A DNA stretch of 9,053 nucleotides, from positions 1 through 9,053 of the forward strand of contig JAUWJC010000135.1 in NCBI GenBank assembly GCA_030607895.1. Direction: 5' to 3'. Made by a program: the position numbers and the translations under genes. This DNA comes from Pirellulales bacterium. GTDB taxonomy: Bacteria > Planctomycetota > Planctomycetia > Pirellulales > Thermoguttaceae. The first letter of the stretch is position 1. Each line of letters starts with the position of its first letter. This document shows, one piece after another, positions 1-6,411 of the stretch. Under the pieces are notes generated by a model that was not told the DNA's origin, made no database searches, and saw only the letters and a list, made by a program, of their open reading frames with translations.

Positions 1-90
1 CCTGCACCCCCCTGGCTCCCTGGCTCCTGCTTGGGGTTGACGCTTGGTGGTGTTTTTGTCACACTCCCGCCTGCAAATTCCCGTAACCTG
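1..90. other. Left-edge noncoding DNA with short CCTGGCTC repeat
   Basis: I see no gene in this stretch. Bases 7-28 hold two tandem CCTGGCTC-like units after a C run. Read on the other strand they resemble the GGGGCCA heptamers at 6331-6400, so this may be the edge of a related array cut by the window boundary. An open frame runs back from the FemAB-like gene to a TTG at 44, but it passes through the palindrome at 91-156 and is not credible as protein. Confidence 0.4.
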
Positions 91-156
91 GTTCCCAAGC
101 TCTGCTTGGGAACCCGCTACTCTCCAGCGGTGCGGTCCCAAGCAGAGCTTGGGACC
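91..156. repeat. Nested palindromic repeat (CCCAAGC family)
   Basis: Two 23-nt arms (91-113 and 134-156) are inverted copies of each other with two mismatches. Each arm is also its own small hairpin, CCCAAGC-TCT-GCTTGGG on the left and CCCAAGC-AGA-GCTTGGG on the right. The 20-nt middle contains a third hairpin, CCGCT (114-118) with AGCGG (126-130). The whole can fold as one long stem or a three-arm cruciform. It lies 43 bp before the FemAB-like start. No T run follows, so a classical terminator is not supported. Confidence 0.85.
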
Positions 157-199
157 GAGTGTAAAATTCCGCCCGCCGAACGCCGAGGAGACACTGGGC

Positions 200-1288
200 A
201 TGGACAAGCCCGACACAACGTTCCGCGTTCTATGCGCCAACGACCCGAACGATCACATCGAGTGGACACGGTTTTGGCGGTCGTGGCCGGAGAGGGAAGT
301 ATTTGCCCATCCCAACTACGTGAAGTTGTTCAGCACCGGCCGCGATCGACCGTTGTGTGCATGTTTGGACTCGGACCAGGGCAAGGTGCTTTATCCTTTC
401 ATCTTCCGCGACCTGGGCAGCGAACCGTATTGGACGCCCGCCCTCGGTCGCGCCGCGGACATCGTCAGCCCGTACGGCTACGGCGGCGCGTATTTCTGGG
501 GCTGCCGCAGTCGGGTCGAGTTGGAGAACGTTTTCTGGCCGAGCTTCAACGCCTGGGCCAAAGAGAACGCGGTTGTATCGGAGTTTGTCAGGTTCTCGCT
601 CTTCGACGACAGGATACTGCGCCATCCCGGCACGCTTAGGGAGAATCGCAAGAATGTCGTCCGCGATCTGCGTATCGACGAAAATGCCCTCTGGATGGAA
701 TTCAAGCACAAGGTTAGAAAGAACGTCAAAAAGGCTCGGCAAAGCGGGGTGCGAGTGGAAGTCGACCTTGCCGGAGCGAGACTTGCCGATTTCCTGCGAG
801 TGTACGTCAATACCATGCGACGCCGCGGCGCCCGGGACGATTACTTTTTCCAAAACGACTTCTTTCGGACACTGCGAACCGATCTGGCCGGACAAATCGC
901 CTTCTTCCATGCATTTCATCGGGGTCGAGTAGTCTCGACCGAACTGGTGCTGATCTCGTCGCGAGTCGTTTATTCCTTTCTCGGCGGAACCGACAGCGGG
1001 GCCTTCGACTTGCGGCCGAACGACTTGCTCAAATACGAAATCATGCTCTGGGCAAAGAGCCAAGAGAAGAGTTGTTTTGTCCTGGGCGGCGGCTACGAGC
1101 CCGAGGACGGGATATACCAATACAAGGCCGCCTTCGCTCCAACCGGGAGCGTTCCGTTCATGCTCGGATATCGGACGTTCGAAGAGCAGGCATACTCCGA
1201 GTTACTGAGTGCAGGAAAGGGGTTTGCCGCGCAAAACGGCGTGACGTGGCAGCCGCGAGAAGGCCATTTTCCCGCCTACCGGGCGTGA
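200..1288 (+). CDS. FemAB/GNAT-fold acyl- or aminoacyl-transferase of a polysaccharide locus
   Basis: This 362-residue soluble protein has the layout of FemAB-like proteins (BioF2-like acetyltransferase domain). Members transfer an acyl or aminoacyl group to a cell-surface or lipid-linked acceptor, and relatives are frequent in exopolysaccharide clusters. The basic stretch KVRKNVKKARQSGVRVE (171-187) opens the second GNAT-like half. The conserved core YSFLGGTD (258-265), LRPNDLLKYE (271-280) and FVLGGGYEPEDGIYQYKAAF (293-312) is typical. There is no signal peptide or membrane span. ATG 200 is chosen because GAGGAG (185-190) lies 9 nt upstream and because the longer frame from 44 would translate a palindromic repeat. 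It is the only + strand gene and converges on the sulfotransferase, so it is transcribed apart from the rest. The substrate cannot be read from sequence; a role in decorating the glycan is inferred from the neighbours. Confidence 0.85.
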   Translation: MDKPDTTFRVLCANDPNDHIEWTRFWRSWPEREVFAHPNYVKLFSTGRDRPLCACLDSDQGKVLYPFIFRDLGSEPYWTPALGRAADIVSPYGYGGAYFWGCRSRVELENVFWPSFNAWAKENAVVSEFVRFSLFDDRILRHPGTLRENRKNVVRDLRIDENALWMEFKHKVRKNVKKARQSGVRVEVDLAGARLADFLRVYVNTMRRRGARDDYFFQNDFFRTLRTDLAGQIAFFHAFHRGRVVSTELVLISSRVVYSFLGGTDSGAFDLRPNDLLKYEIMLWAKSQEKSCFVLGGGYEPEDGIYQYKAAFAPTGSVPFMLGYRTFEEQAYSELLSAGKGFAAQNGVTWQPREGHFPAYRA

Positions 1289-1319
1289 AACTCGTCCCTA
1301 TCCCGCATTTCTCATCACG

Positions 1320-1396
1320 GTGTGCCACTGCTTCGCTAGAAGCAGTGTTTTGCCGGGAGTTTTCGCGGCACTGCTTCTGGCGAAGCAGTGGCACAC
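1320..1396. repeat. Nested palindrome between convergent genes (GTGTGCCACTGCTTCG family)
   Basis: Two 28-nt arms (1320-1347 and 1369-1396) are inverted copies with one mismatch, separated by 21 nt. Each arm also contains its own hairpin, CACTGCTTC paired with GAAGCAGTG around a 4-nt loop. The element fills most of the 144-bp gap between the stop codons of the FemAB-like gene (1288) and the sulfotransferase (1433). The position suits a bidirectional transcription stop, but neither side has a clear U tract. The shape resembles the palindrome at 91-156, although the sequence differs. Confidence 0.9.
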
Positions 1397-1432
1397 TGTT
1401 TCGGTACGTCCCTGGTTGGTGATAAATGCGGG

Positions 1433-2422
1433 TTAATCACGGCGGAGCCGCTCGACTTCCCGACGGACGCGCTCGTAATCCTCGGTGTCTTGCGGGGTTC
1501 TTCGGCGGGCAGTGAAGGATGCGGGCGGCTCGGCGGTCGAGTCGGGGCGAAAGCCGTTACGTCCGAGCAGTTCCTGAATCTGCCGCACCACTGCCCTTGG
1601 GTTCTCGGCAAGGTCTTCGTAGTCGACCGTCAAGACGTTCCGTCCGCCGACAGCCTCGATCTGGCTCTGGATCGATTTTTCGACGTAGTGAACCTGTCCG
1701 GCGGCCTGAGTCCAATAGGGTTCGTTTTTCAGCCAGGCATATTCAGCCGGCTTCAGGCCCACCCAGGTTTCCACCGAGCCGGTGTACTTCTTGCGCAGTT
1801 CCACTATCGATAGGGCCGTTTGCAGCGGATCGCGCCGAATCCACGCGAAGCACGCCTTGGGCATGACTGTCTGTAGTCGGGCGATGTGCCAGGCCAGGAG
1901 AAAAGGCTTCAAAACCAGCGGCCGGCCGAAGGCTTCGGCCATGTTTATCAAGGTCAAGCGGAGGCGGGCCCAGTCGATCTGCTCCTCGAAGGCTTCGTCC
2001 CGCTGGCGCATCTCGTCGTAACCCAGGACCGAACTCCAAAAATATCCAAACTCGTGCGGCTCGTGGATGCCCGAGGTGCGACCGTACCGCGAGCGGAACG
2101 ATGAGACGGGAACCTTGGCAAGCAGTTTGTTGGAGAGCCGGATGCCGTGGACGGGCGCCCGCCAAAACGCCGCGATCAGGTTGTTGATGTAGCCGACGTC
2201 CAAGCAGGAAGCGACGACCTGGTGCAAGAGGGTCGTTCCCGAACGCGGCGCGCCCACGATGTGCAGAGTGGGAAACCGCTCGGGCAAGTCCCGGTAATCG
2301 GCTTGCTCGTGTGGTGCCAGAATCCCGTTCAGCCGGCGGAGAAAATCCTCTTCGGCGGGATTCTTGCCGAAGGCAGGCGCCAGTTGCGGTTCCTTCCGAT
2401 TCATCGATCTACCCCGATTCAT
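1433..2422 (-). CDS. Sulfotransferase family protein (PAPS-dependent)
   Basis: The 329-residue product has the two cofactor signatures of PAPS-dependent sulfotransferases. The 5'-phosphosulfate loop is GAPRSGTTLLH (57-67), after the strand LHIV. The 3'-phosphate site is WIRRDPLQTALS (194-205), with R197 and S205 as expected binding residues. DYEDL (267-271) near the C-terminal part is also usual for the family. The protein probably transfers sulfate from PAPS to a sugar hydroxyl in the cytoplasm. ATG 2422 is preferred because AAAGG (2430-2434) lies 7 nt upstream, the same spacing as at the GT4 gene starting at 4933. ATG 2404 is the alternative. A still longer frame to 2548 would translate the 81-bp mobile repeat as AEKGTRFNLPERPGG and so on, and is rejected. 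This is the last gene of the minus-strand series. The acceptor is unknown. Confidence 0.85.
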   Translation of the reverse strand: MNRGRSMNRKEPQLAPAFGKNPAEEDFLRRLNGILAPHEQADYRDLPERFPTLHIVGAPRSGTTLLHQVVASCLDVGYINNLIAAFWRAPVHGIRLSNKLLAKVPVSSFRSRYGRTSGIHEPHEFGYFWSSVLGYDEMRQRDEAFEEQIDWARLRLTLINMAEAFGRPLVLKPFLLAWHIARLQTVMPKACFAWIRRDPLQTALSIVELRKKYTGSVETWVGLKPAEYAWLKNEPYWTQAAGQVHYVEKSIQSQIEAVGGRNVLTVDYEDLAENPRAVVRQIQELLGRNGFRPDSTAEPPASFTARRRTPQDTEDYERVRREVERLRRD

Positions 2423-2458
2423 CAATCGGCCTTTACCGTGAGTTGCTCGGGTTGTCGA

Positions 2459-2539
2459 GCCGAAAAAGGGACCAGGTTTAATTTGTGCGAAGCACCCTCC
2501 GGGCCGTTCCGGCAAATTAAACCTGGTCCCTTTTTCGGC
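2459..2539. mobile_element. 81-bp palindromic element, copy A (intergenic, ends the sugar transferase)
   Basis: Perfectly complementary 27-nt arms (2459-2485 and 2513-2539, beginning GCCGAAAAAGGGACCAGG) flank a 27-nt middle. The middle contains two mini-hairpins, TGC-GAA-GCA and CCC-TCC-GGG. It differs from copy B (7993-8073) at three bases, all in the middle, and has the same orientation. On the minus strand the left part provides the last codons and TAA stop of the sugar transferase. A near-identical direct repeat, TGCTCGGGTT (2444-2453) and TGCTCGGGGTT (2554-2564), flanks it at 5 and 14 nt. There is no transposase inside, so if it moves it depends on an enzyme encoded elsewhere. Confidence 0.9.
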
Positions 2540-3179
2540 CCAGATCATCCACCTGCTCGGGGTTCCGGTCCATTACGATGCCTTCTTGAAACAGAACCAC
2601 CCGGACGGTACGCAGCAAAATGAAAAAGTCCAACCGGAGGGAATACTCCCGAACGTACCGCAGATCACCCTCGATTCGTTTGGACCAGCTCAGTGTGTTT
2701 CGCCCGTTGACCTGCGACAACCCGGTGATCCCCGGCCGCATTGCGGTTCGCCCTTTTTGCTCTTCGGTGTAGCGCTCCCAGTGGTCGGGGAGCGTTGGTC
2801 GCGGGCCGACGAAAGACATCTCTCCCCGCAGGATGTCGATCAGTTGCGGCAGTTCATCCAGGCTAAGCCGGCGGAGTATGCGTCCGACACGGGTAATTCG
2901 ATGGATACTCCGGGCACTGCCTTGCCGGTCGAGTAGTCCGTCCGCGCCCGGAACCATCGAGCGGAACTTCCAGATCAGGAATCGCGATCCATTGATTCCG
3001 AGCCGCTCCTGGCGAAAGAAGATCGGCCCACCGTCTTCCAGCTTGACCGCAATCGCAATCAGGGCCAACAAGGGCGAGCCGACAATCAACAGCACAAGGG
3101 CAACAACTCTGTCCAGCGCGTACTTGATTCGGATCGCCGCGAGGCGTCGTTCGGGGTTGATAATTGTTATCTTGCTCAT
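2517..3179 (-). CDS. Monotopic undecaprenyl-phosphate sugar-1-phosphate transferase
   Basis: The 220-residue product is a minimal bacterial sugar transferase (monotopic phosphoglycosyl transferase), without the N-terminal membrane domain of WbaP or WcaJ. Members move a sugar-1-phosphate from a nucleotide sugar to polyprenyl phosphate at the inner membrane, the first step of glycan repeat-unit assembly. Visible signatures are the re-entrant helix at about 22-46 with the S35-P36 kink, FRQERLGINGSRFLIWKFRS (55-74), the catalytic pair D108-E109 in LSLDELPQL, GEMSFVGPRP (119-128), and MRPGITGLSQVNGR (147-160). ATG 3179 is chosen over an upstream TTG at 3206; neither has a good ribosome site. The C-terminal residues RKRDQV and the stop come from the 81-bp repeat, so the original tail has been replaced; the catalytic core is intact. 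The identity of the sugar cannot be told. Confidence 0.93.
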   Translation of the reverse strand: MSKITIINPERRLAAIRIKYALDRVVALVLLIVGSPLLALIAIAVKLEDGGPIFFRQERLGINGSRFLIWKFRSMVPGADGLLDRQGSARSIHRITRVGRILRRLSLDELPQLIDILRGEMSFVGPRPTLPDHWERYTEEQKGRTAMRPGITGLSQVNGRNTLSWSKRIEGDLRYVREYSLRLDFFILLRTVRVVLFQEGIVMDRNPEQVDDLGRKRDQV

Positions 3180-3249
3180 TTCGTGTGATGTGGGCGAGTC
3201 AGGCAACTCGCAACAAATGGTCTACCAGAAAACGGGTCGGGAATCTCTC

Positions 3250-3619
3250 GGCCACGGATGAAACACGGATTGAACACGGATTGAGATGAAGCATTTTCAG
3301 AATTAGTGTCCTCCCTAATTCTACTGTCTGAAGTCTACAATCAACAGAACATTCTTCTATTCAAGGGGTTCCGCCAATTCCTTCAGAAAACCACGAAGCA
3401 CACGAAGAGCACGAAGCAAGGAACAATAGGTTGATGAACCGTGTTTTCTCGATGTCTGCTCCTTCTTCTCTTCGTGTACTTCGTGTCCTTCGTGGTAGAT
3501 CAAGAGTCCATAACCGATGTGTTGCCATTGGGTTCGGTTGATTTCAAAACCCAGGCAGTAGAACTAAAGGACCACCTTGCTTTCTCTATCCGTGTTTCAT
3601 CAGTGTTTCATCCGTGGCC
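3250..3619. repeat. Outer inverted pair of CACGGAT tandem arrays
   Basis: The left arm 3250-3280 contains three roughly 11-bp units beginning CACGGA (CACGGATGAAA, CACGGATTGAA, then CACGGATTGAG continuing to 3286). The right arm 3589-3619 is its inverted copy, matching at 28 of 31 positions. Each arm is therefore a short tandem array, and the two face each other across about 308 bp. Confidence 0.85.
3391..3495. repeat. Inner inverted pair of CACGAAG tandem arrays
   Basis: The left arm 3391-3416 has three 9-bp units sharing CACGAAG. The right arm 3470-3495 is the inverted array, with 23 of 26 positions matching. The 53 nt between them show nothing recognisable. The pair is nested inside the CACGGAT arrays with the same design of three units facing three units but a different period. 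Confidence 0.85.
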
Positions 3620-3682
3620 CGGTTCATCGTTCCCGTGGAAGCAATGAACGGTTACCTGGCATGTTAATTCTTGCGAGTTGCC

Positions 3683-4933
3683 TCACGCTACCTCTCGCCA
3701 TACTTCGGTCTTTGGATCGCGGGCTGGGATTGCGAGTCCCCGCTCGCGCAACAATCTCAGGTATTCGCGATATAGCGCCTCCCAGATGCGCCGGGGGCGA
3801 AAATCCTGCAAGACGCGAGTCCGCGCCGCCTGGCCGTGCTTGCGCCTTAGGAACGGGTCTTGAAGGTACGCTCCAATAGCTTCGCCGAGCGACTGGGCGT
3901 CCGCCGCCGGAACCAACGTGCCCGTTACACCGTGTTGGACGGCGTCAACGCAGCCGGGGACGCGTGTAGCCACAACCGGAAGCCCCATTGCGGCAGCCTC
4001 CAGAAGCACGTTGGGAAAACCTTCCCTGTAAGTGGGAAGCACGAGCAGGTCCATCGCCGCGTAAAACGCGGGTGTCTCGGCCACGTACCCGGCCAGGTGG
4101 ATGCGATCGTCATTGCGCAACAGACATTCCACCTTCTCCGGCAGCGGGTCTTCCGATTCGAACCGGCCGACAATCAGCAGATGAAGCGAGGGGAACTCCT
4201 CCCGCAGCATCCGGAAGGTCTCGGCAAGTTCCACCAGGCCCTTTTCCCGCACAATGCGTCCGATGAAGCCAATGACCGGCGTCTTGGGCGGGATGTTGTT
4301 GGCCGCGCGGATGCGAAGGCCGGCCCTGGCACTGAACCGGTCGGGGCAGAACCGCTGGAGCGCATCCACGCCGTTTCCGCTGCCGGCGGCCAATACCTTG
4401 ATCTTACCGCGGGCACAAAGACCTTCCTCGACGGCCACCTCGGCCACCGACCGGCTGACACACAAGACCTGGTGGCTCAGGCGGCAAGAGATTCTCTCGG
4501 TCCAGCACAACAGCCTGCGTTTCCATCCGGTTTTGGTTACAAGCGGCAGGCCGCGGATGTGATAGACGCGCACCGGAACCCGCGCCAGCCATGCCGCGAG
4601 CATCCCCAACAACCCGCCTTTGGGCGTGTGCGAGTGAACGATGTCCGGCCGAATCCGCCGCAAGTGGCGCCACAGGCGAACCAGGGCCATCAAGTCACCC
4701 AGCGGTGTAATTCGCCGCGACATGGCAACGGGGTGGACGGGAACAGCTTCCAACGAGGAGTGCGTCTGGAGTGCGTCTCCCGGCGAGGAAACGGCCGAAG
4801 TGTCGATTCCCCTGTCGATTCCCCTGTCGATTCCCCGCAATCTCATGTAGCCGGCCTGGCCGGCAAGCAGACGTAGCGATTGCGGTACGGTGGTTACGTG
4901 CAGCAGTTTTGCTCTGTTTTCCGTGCGAGCCAT
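3683..4933 (-). CDS. GT4-family glycosyltransferase (GT-B fold)
   Basis: This 416-residue protein is a retaining GT-B glycosyltransferase of family GT4. The N-terminal acceptor domain (about 8-210) includes RPDIVHSHTPKGGLLGMLAA (95-114) and VYHIRGLPL (123-131). The C-terminal donor domain starts near VIGFIGRIVREKGL (220-233), continues with LHLLIVGRFE (250-259), and has the EX7E element REGFPNVLLEAAAMGLPVVA (303-322, with E304 and E312). It adds a sugar from a nucleotide donor to the lipid-linked glycan in the cytoplasm. ATG 4933 has AAAGG (4941-4945) 7 nt upstream, and only 3 nt separate it from the polymerase stop, so the two genes are probably translationally coupled. Oddly, residues 33-44 are RGID three times, from a perfect 12-bp tandem repeat. 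Donor and acceptor sugars are unknown. Confidence 0.93.
   Translation of the reverse strand: MARTENRAKLLHVTTVPQSLRLLAGQAGYMRLRGIDRGIDRGIDTSAVSSPGDALQTHSSLEAVPVHPVAMSRRITPLGDLMALVRLWRHLRRIRPDIVHSHTPKGGLLGMLAAWLARVPVRVYHIRGLPLVTKTGWKRRLLCWTERISCRLSHQVLCVSRSVAEVAVEEGLCARGKIKVLAAGSGNGVDALQRFCPDRFSARAGLRIRAANNIPPKTPVIGFIGRIVREKGLVELAETFRMLREEFPSLHLLIVGRFESEDPLPEKVECLLRNDDRIHLAGYVAETPAFYAAMDLLVLPTYREGFPNVLLEAAAMGLPVVATRVPGCVDAVQHGVTGTLVPAADAQSLGEAIGAYLQDPFLRRKHGQAARTRVLQDFRPRRIWEALYREYLRLLRERGLAIPARDPKTEVWREVA
4801..4836. repeat. Three perfect 12-bp tandem units inside the GT4 gene
   Basis: TGTCGATTCCCC occurs three times without a mismatch on the + strand. On the coding strand it encodes RGID repeated at residues 33-44, followed by TSAVSSPG. 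Because 12 is a multiple of 3, gain or loss of a unit keeps the frame. A single unit would give YMRLRGIDTSAVSSPG, a normal-looking loop for this family, so two units are probably a recent expansion. Confidence 0.95.
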
Positions 4934-4936
4934 TGT

Positions 4937-6322
4937 TCAACCTTTCGAAAGCTCTGGCCGGCGTTGTGCGAGTGTGCTTGGGGTTGTCTGTTCGCAGTGG
5001 TGCGCAATTCCAAAGGAGACGATGTAGCACGTTGCCACGGTCAACGCGACGACGGTGAAAGCAATCAGCGCAAAGGGGCCGCTGATGCCGAGGTTCCCCA
5101 ACCGCAAGAGCAAAGCTCCGATGATTACCGTATTCAAAACGGTCTTTCGCCGGCTGAAGAGGAACCGGCTTGCCAGCATCGTGAAGAACCCCAATATGAA
5201 AAACCCGGCCACGGAGCCTGCCAAGCCGAAGTCGCCGTAGAGCTTTCCAAGATACGTCATCGTGGAGTAAGTCGTTTTTTGCGAATACGGATAGAGCGTT
5301 CGGTACAACTCGTGCGAGAAAGAGACTCCCACCCTTACGGACGGCAGGCTGTTGAGCATGTCGGTCATGTGGATGTCGCCGTGCCGCGGCTCCAACCGCC
5401 CGGACCTGATCAGTTCGATTACGTAAACCGTATTGATGCCGTTGCCCACGAAAATACGTTCGGCCGTTCGCCTGCTGCCGGATTTCAGAAGGGTTCCTTC
5501 CTGGGCGTAGCCCGCGAATTTTTTGACCGAACTCAGGCCGAAAAATGTCGCCAGCAGCACCAAGCCGATCCAGAACAATGTCCGAAGGCGCATGCGGATT
5601 ACCAGCGAAAGCGTAACCACCAGCGAGATCATCGCCCAGAGTACGGCTCCCCGGGTGCCGTCTCCGGCAATGAAAACAAGACAAGCGGCCAGAAGCACCA
5701 GCGAGAGAGCTAGACGCAAGTGACTGCGGCGTTGTAGATAGAGCAACAGGCTTATCCCCGTCAGCAGCGGCCAACCGATCGACATGCATTCACGAATGAT
5801 CCCCTGGCCCCTGTACTCTCCGCCGAAGTAGTGGCTTTTGGTGTATTTCTCCCGCTCCCGGGCCGCGAACCCGGCCACTCCGCCGGCGTGGCCCTCCCGT
5901 GCAAGGCGAGTGACGGAAATTACCGTTGGAGGAAGACCTTGGTAGAGATACATCGCTGCAAGAATCAGTAGCGTCGAGCAGACGCCTATGGCAACCAGGT
6001 GTGCGCCTGCCGAAGCCCTAAGTATCGGACGTTTCCAGAACGATAACGGGTTGGAAGTTCGCCAGCCGATCACGTCGCCGGCCACTACGTAGCCGATCAA
6101 AAACGCAAACGTGGCAGCCAGGATGACAAACGTCGGGTAGAGGTCTTCGGAAATGCCCGTGTATCGCGCGTAGATTGCCGCGGGCCAGACGCGGAAAACG
6201 TCGTTCGCGCAGAATACCAACAGCGGCGTGAGGATAAGCCGTCCGCGGCTCTCACGTTTCCAAACTGCCGCGCAAATGACGCACAGCACGGCAAAGGCAC
6301 ATGCAAAAATGGCCAGAATCAT
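4937..6322 (-). CDS. Wzy-like oligosaccharide repeat-unit polymerase (multi-span membrane protein)
   Basis: The 461-residue protein is strongly hydrophobic, with about eleven likely membrane spans: near 2-21, 28-46, 62-84, 104-126, 180-197, 202-220, 226-244, 249-265, 363-389, 395-414 and 416-439. A large polar loop lies at about 266-357, as is usual in O-antigen and capsule polymerases. GDGTRGAV (220-227) and TYLGKLYGDFGLAGS (356-370) are of the kind seen in oligosaccharide repeat-unit polymerases. The expected job is joining undecaprenyl-linked repeat units on the periplasmic side. These proteins diverge greatly, so the call rests on topology, the two motifs and context; a ligase-like membrane protein is the main alternative. 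ATG 6322 has no ribosome site, and the GGGGTCA array ends 8 nt upstream of it. The following GT4 gene starts 3 nt after the stop. Confidence 0.8.
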   Translation of the reverse strand: MILAIFACAFAVLCVICAAVWKRESRGRLILTPLLVFCANDVFRVWPAAIYARYTGISEDLYPTFVILAATFAFLIGYVVAGDVIGWRTSNPLSFWKRPILRASAGAHLVAIGVCSTLLILAAMYLYQGLPPTVISVTRLAREGHAGGVAGFAAREREKYTKSHYFGGEYRGQGIIRECMSIGWPLLTGISLLLYLQRRSHLRLALSLVLLAACLVFIAGDGTRGAVLWAMISLVVTLSLVIRMRLRTLFWIGLVLLATFFGLSSVKKFAGYAQEGTLLKSGSRRTAERIFVGNGINTVYVIELIRSGRLEPRHGDIHMTDMLNSLPSVRVGVSFSHELYRTLYPYSQKTTYSTMTYLGKLYGDFGLAGSVAGFFILGFFTMLASRFLFSRRKTVLNTVIIGALLLRLGNLGISGPFALIAFTVVALTVATCYIVSFGIAHHCEQTTPSTLAQRRPELSKG

Positions 6323-6330
6323 TAGTTTAG

Positions 6331-6400
6331 GGGGTCAGGGGCCAGGGGTCAGGGGTCAGGGGTCAGGGATCAGGGGTCAGGGGCCGGGGGTCAGGGGCCA
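6331..6400. repeat. Ten-unit GGGGTCA heptamer array
   Basis: Ten 7-bp units of the pattern GGGGTCA, GGGGCCA, GGGATCA or GGGGCCG run from 6331 to 6400, with an extra GG at 6401-6402. The + strand thus has a series of G4 tracts separated by 3-nt loops, a clear sequence match to a G-quadruplex motif. The array lies in the 89-bp gap between the GT4 stop (6412) and the polymerase start (6322). A three-unit copy in the opposite orientation follows at 6440-6460. Confidence 0.95.
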
Positions 6401-6411
6401 GGATTTCGGTA

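Larger units (their letters stand above)
3180..3682. other. 503-bp repeat-filled gap between GT4 and sugar transferase genes
   Basis: I find no credible gene here. A 68-codon open frame on the + strand (3441-3647) reads through the repeats and has no ribosome site. The gap is organised symmetrically: an outer inverted pair (3250-3280 with 3589-3619) surrounds an inner inverted pair (3391-3416 with 3470-3495). The stretch 3281-3390 looks richer in A and T than the genes and holds a small inverted repeat, AATTAG (3301-3306) with CTAATT (3315-3320). A promoter for the sugar transferase may lie here, but I cannot point to convincing -35 and -10 boxes. Confidence 0.6.

Noticed and set aside
37..65. 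Possible promoter (TTGACG at 37-42)
   Set aside because: No acceptable -10 box at 16-18 nt; the hexamer alone is not enough.
44..199. Upstream extension of the FemAB-like reading frame from a TTG
   Set aside because: It translates the palindrome at 91-156, lacks a ribosome site, and ATG 200 has GAGGAG at a good distance.
230..1120. Long open frame opposite the FemAB-like gene
   Set aside because: It is a mirror frame in GC-rich coding DNA, with no recognisable domain, and the + strand frame has clear family motifs.
1924..1940. Short inverted repeat GGCCGAA-GGC-TTCGGCC
   Set aside because: It lies within the sulfotransferase coding sequence as ordinary residues AEAFGRP; such 7-bp stems are expected by chance in GC-rich genes.
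2423..2548. N-terminal extension of the sulfotransferase
   Set aside because: Most of it is the translated 81-bp repeat. ATG 2422 has AAAGG 7 nt upstream and fits the family start better.
3180..3206. TTG start for the sugar transferase
   Set aside because: It has no ribosome site and no family resemblance in the extra residues. ATG 3179 is the simpler choice, though not proven.
3441..3647. Small hydrophobic + strand frame in the 503-bp gap
   Set aside because: Its hydrophobic start comes from the inverted CACGAAG array and it has no ribosome site.
3860..4876. 338-codon + strand open frame opposite the GT4 gene
   Set aside because: It is antisense to a clear glycosyltransferase and shows no domain of its own.
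4695..5789. 364-codon minus-strand open frame overlapping the polymerase and GT4 genes
   Set aside because: It is an out-of-frame shadow, rich in R, H, P and G, crossing the boundary of two well-supported genes.
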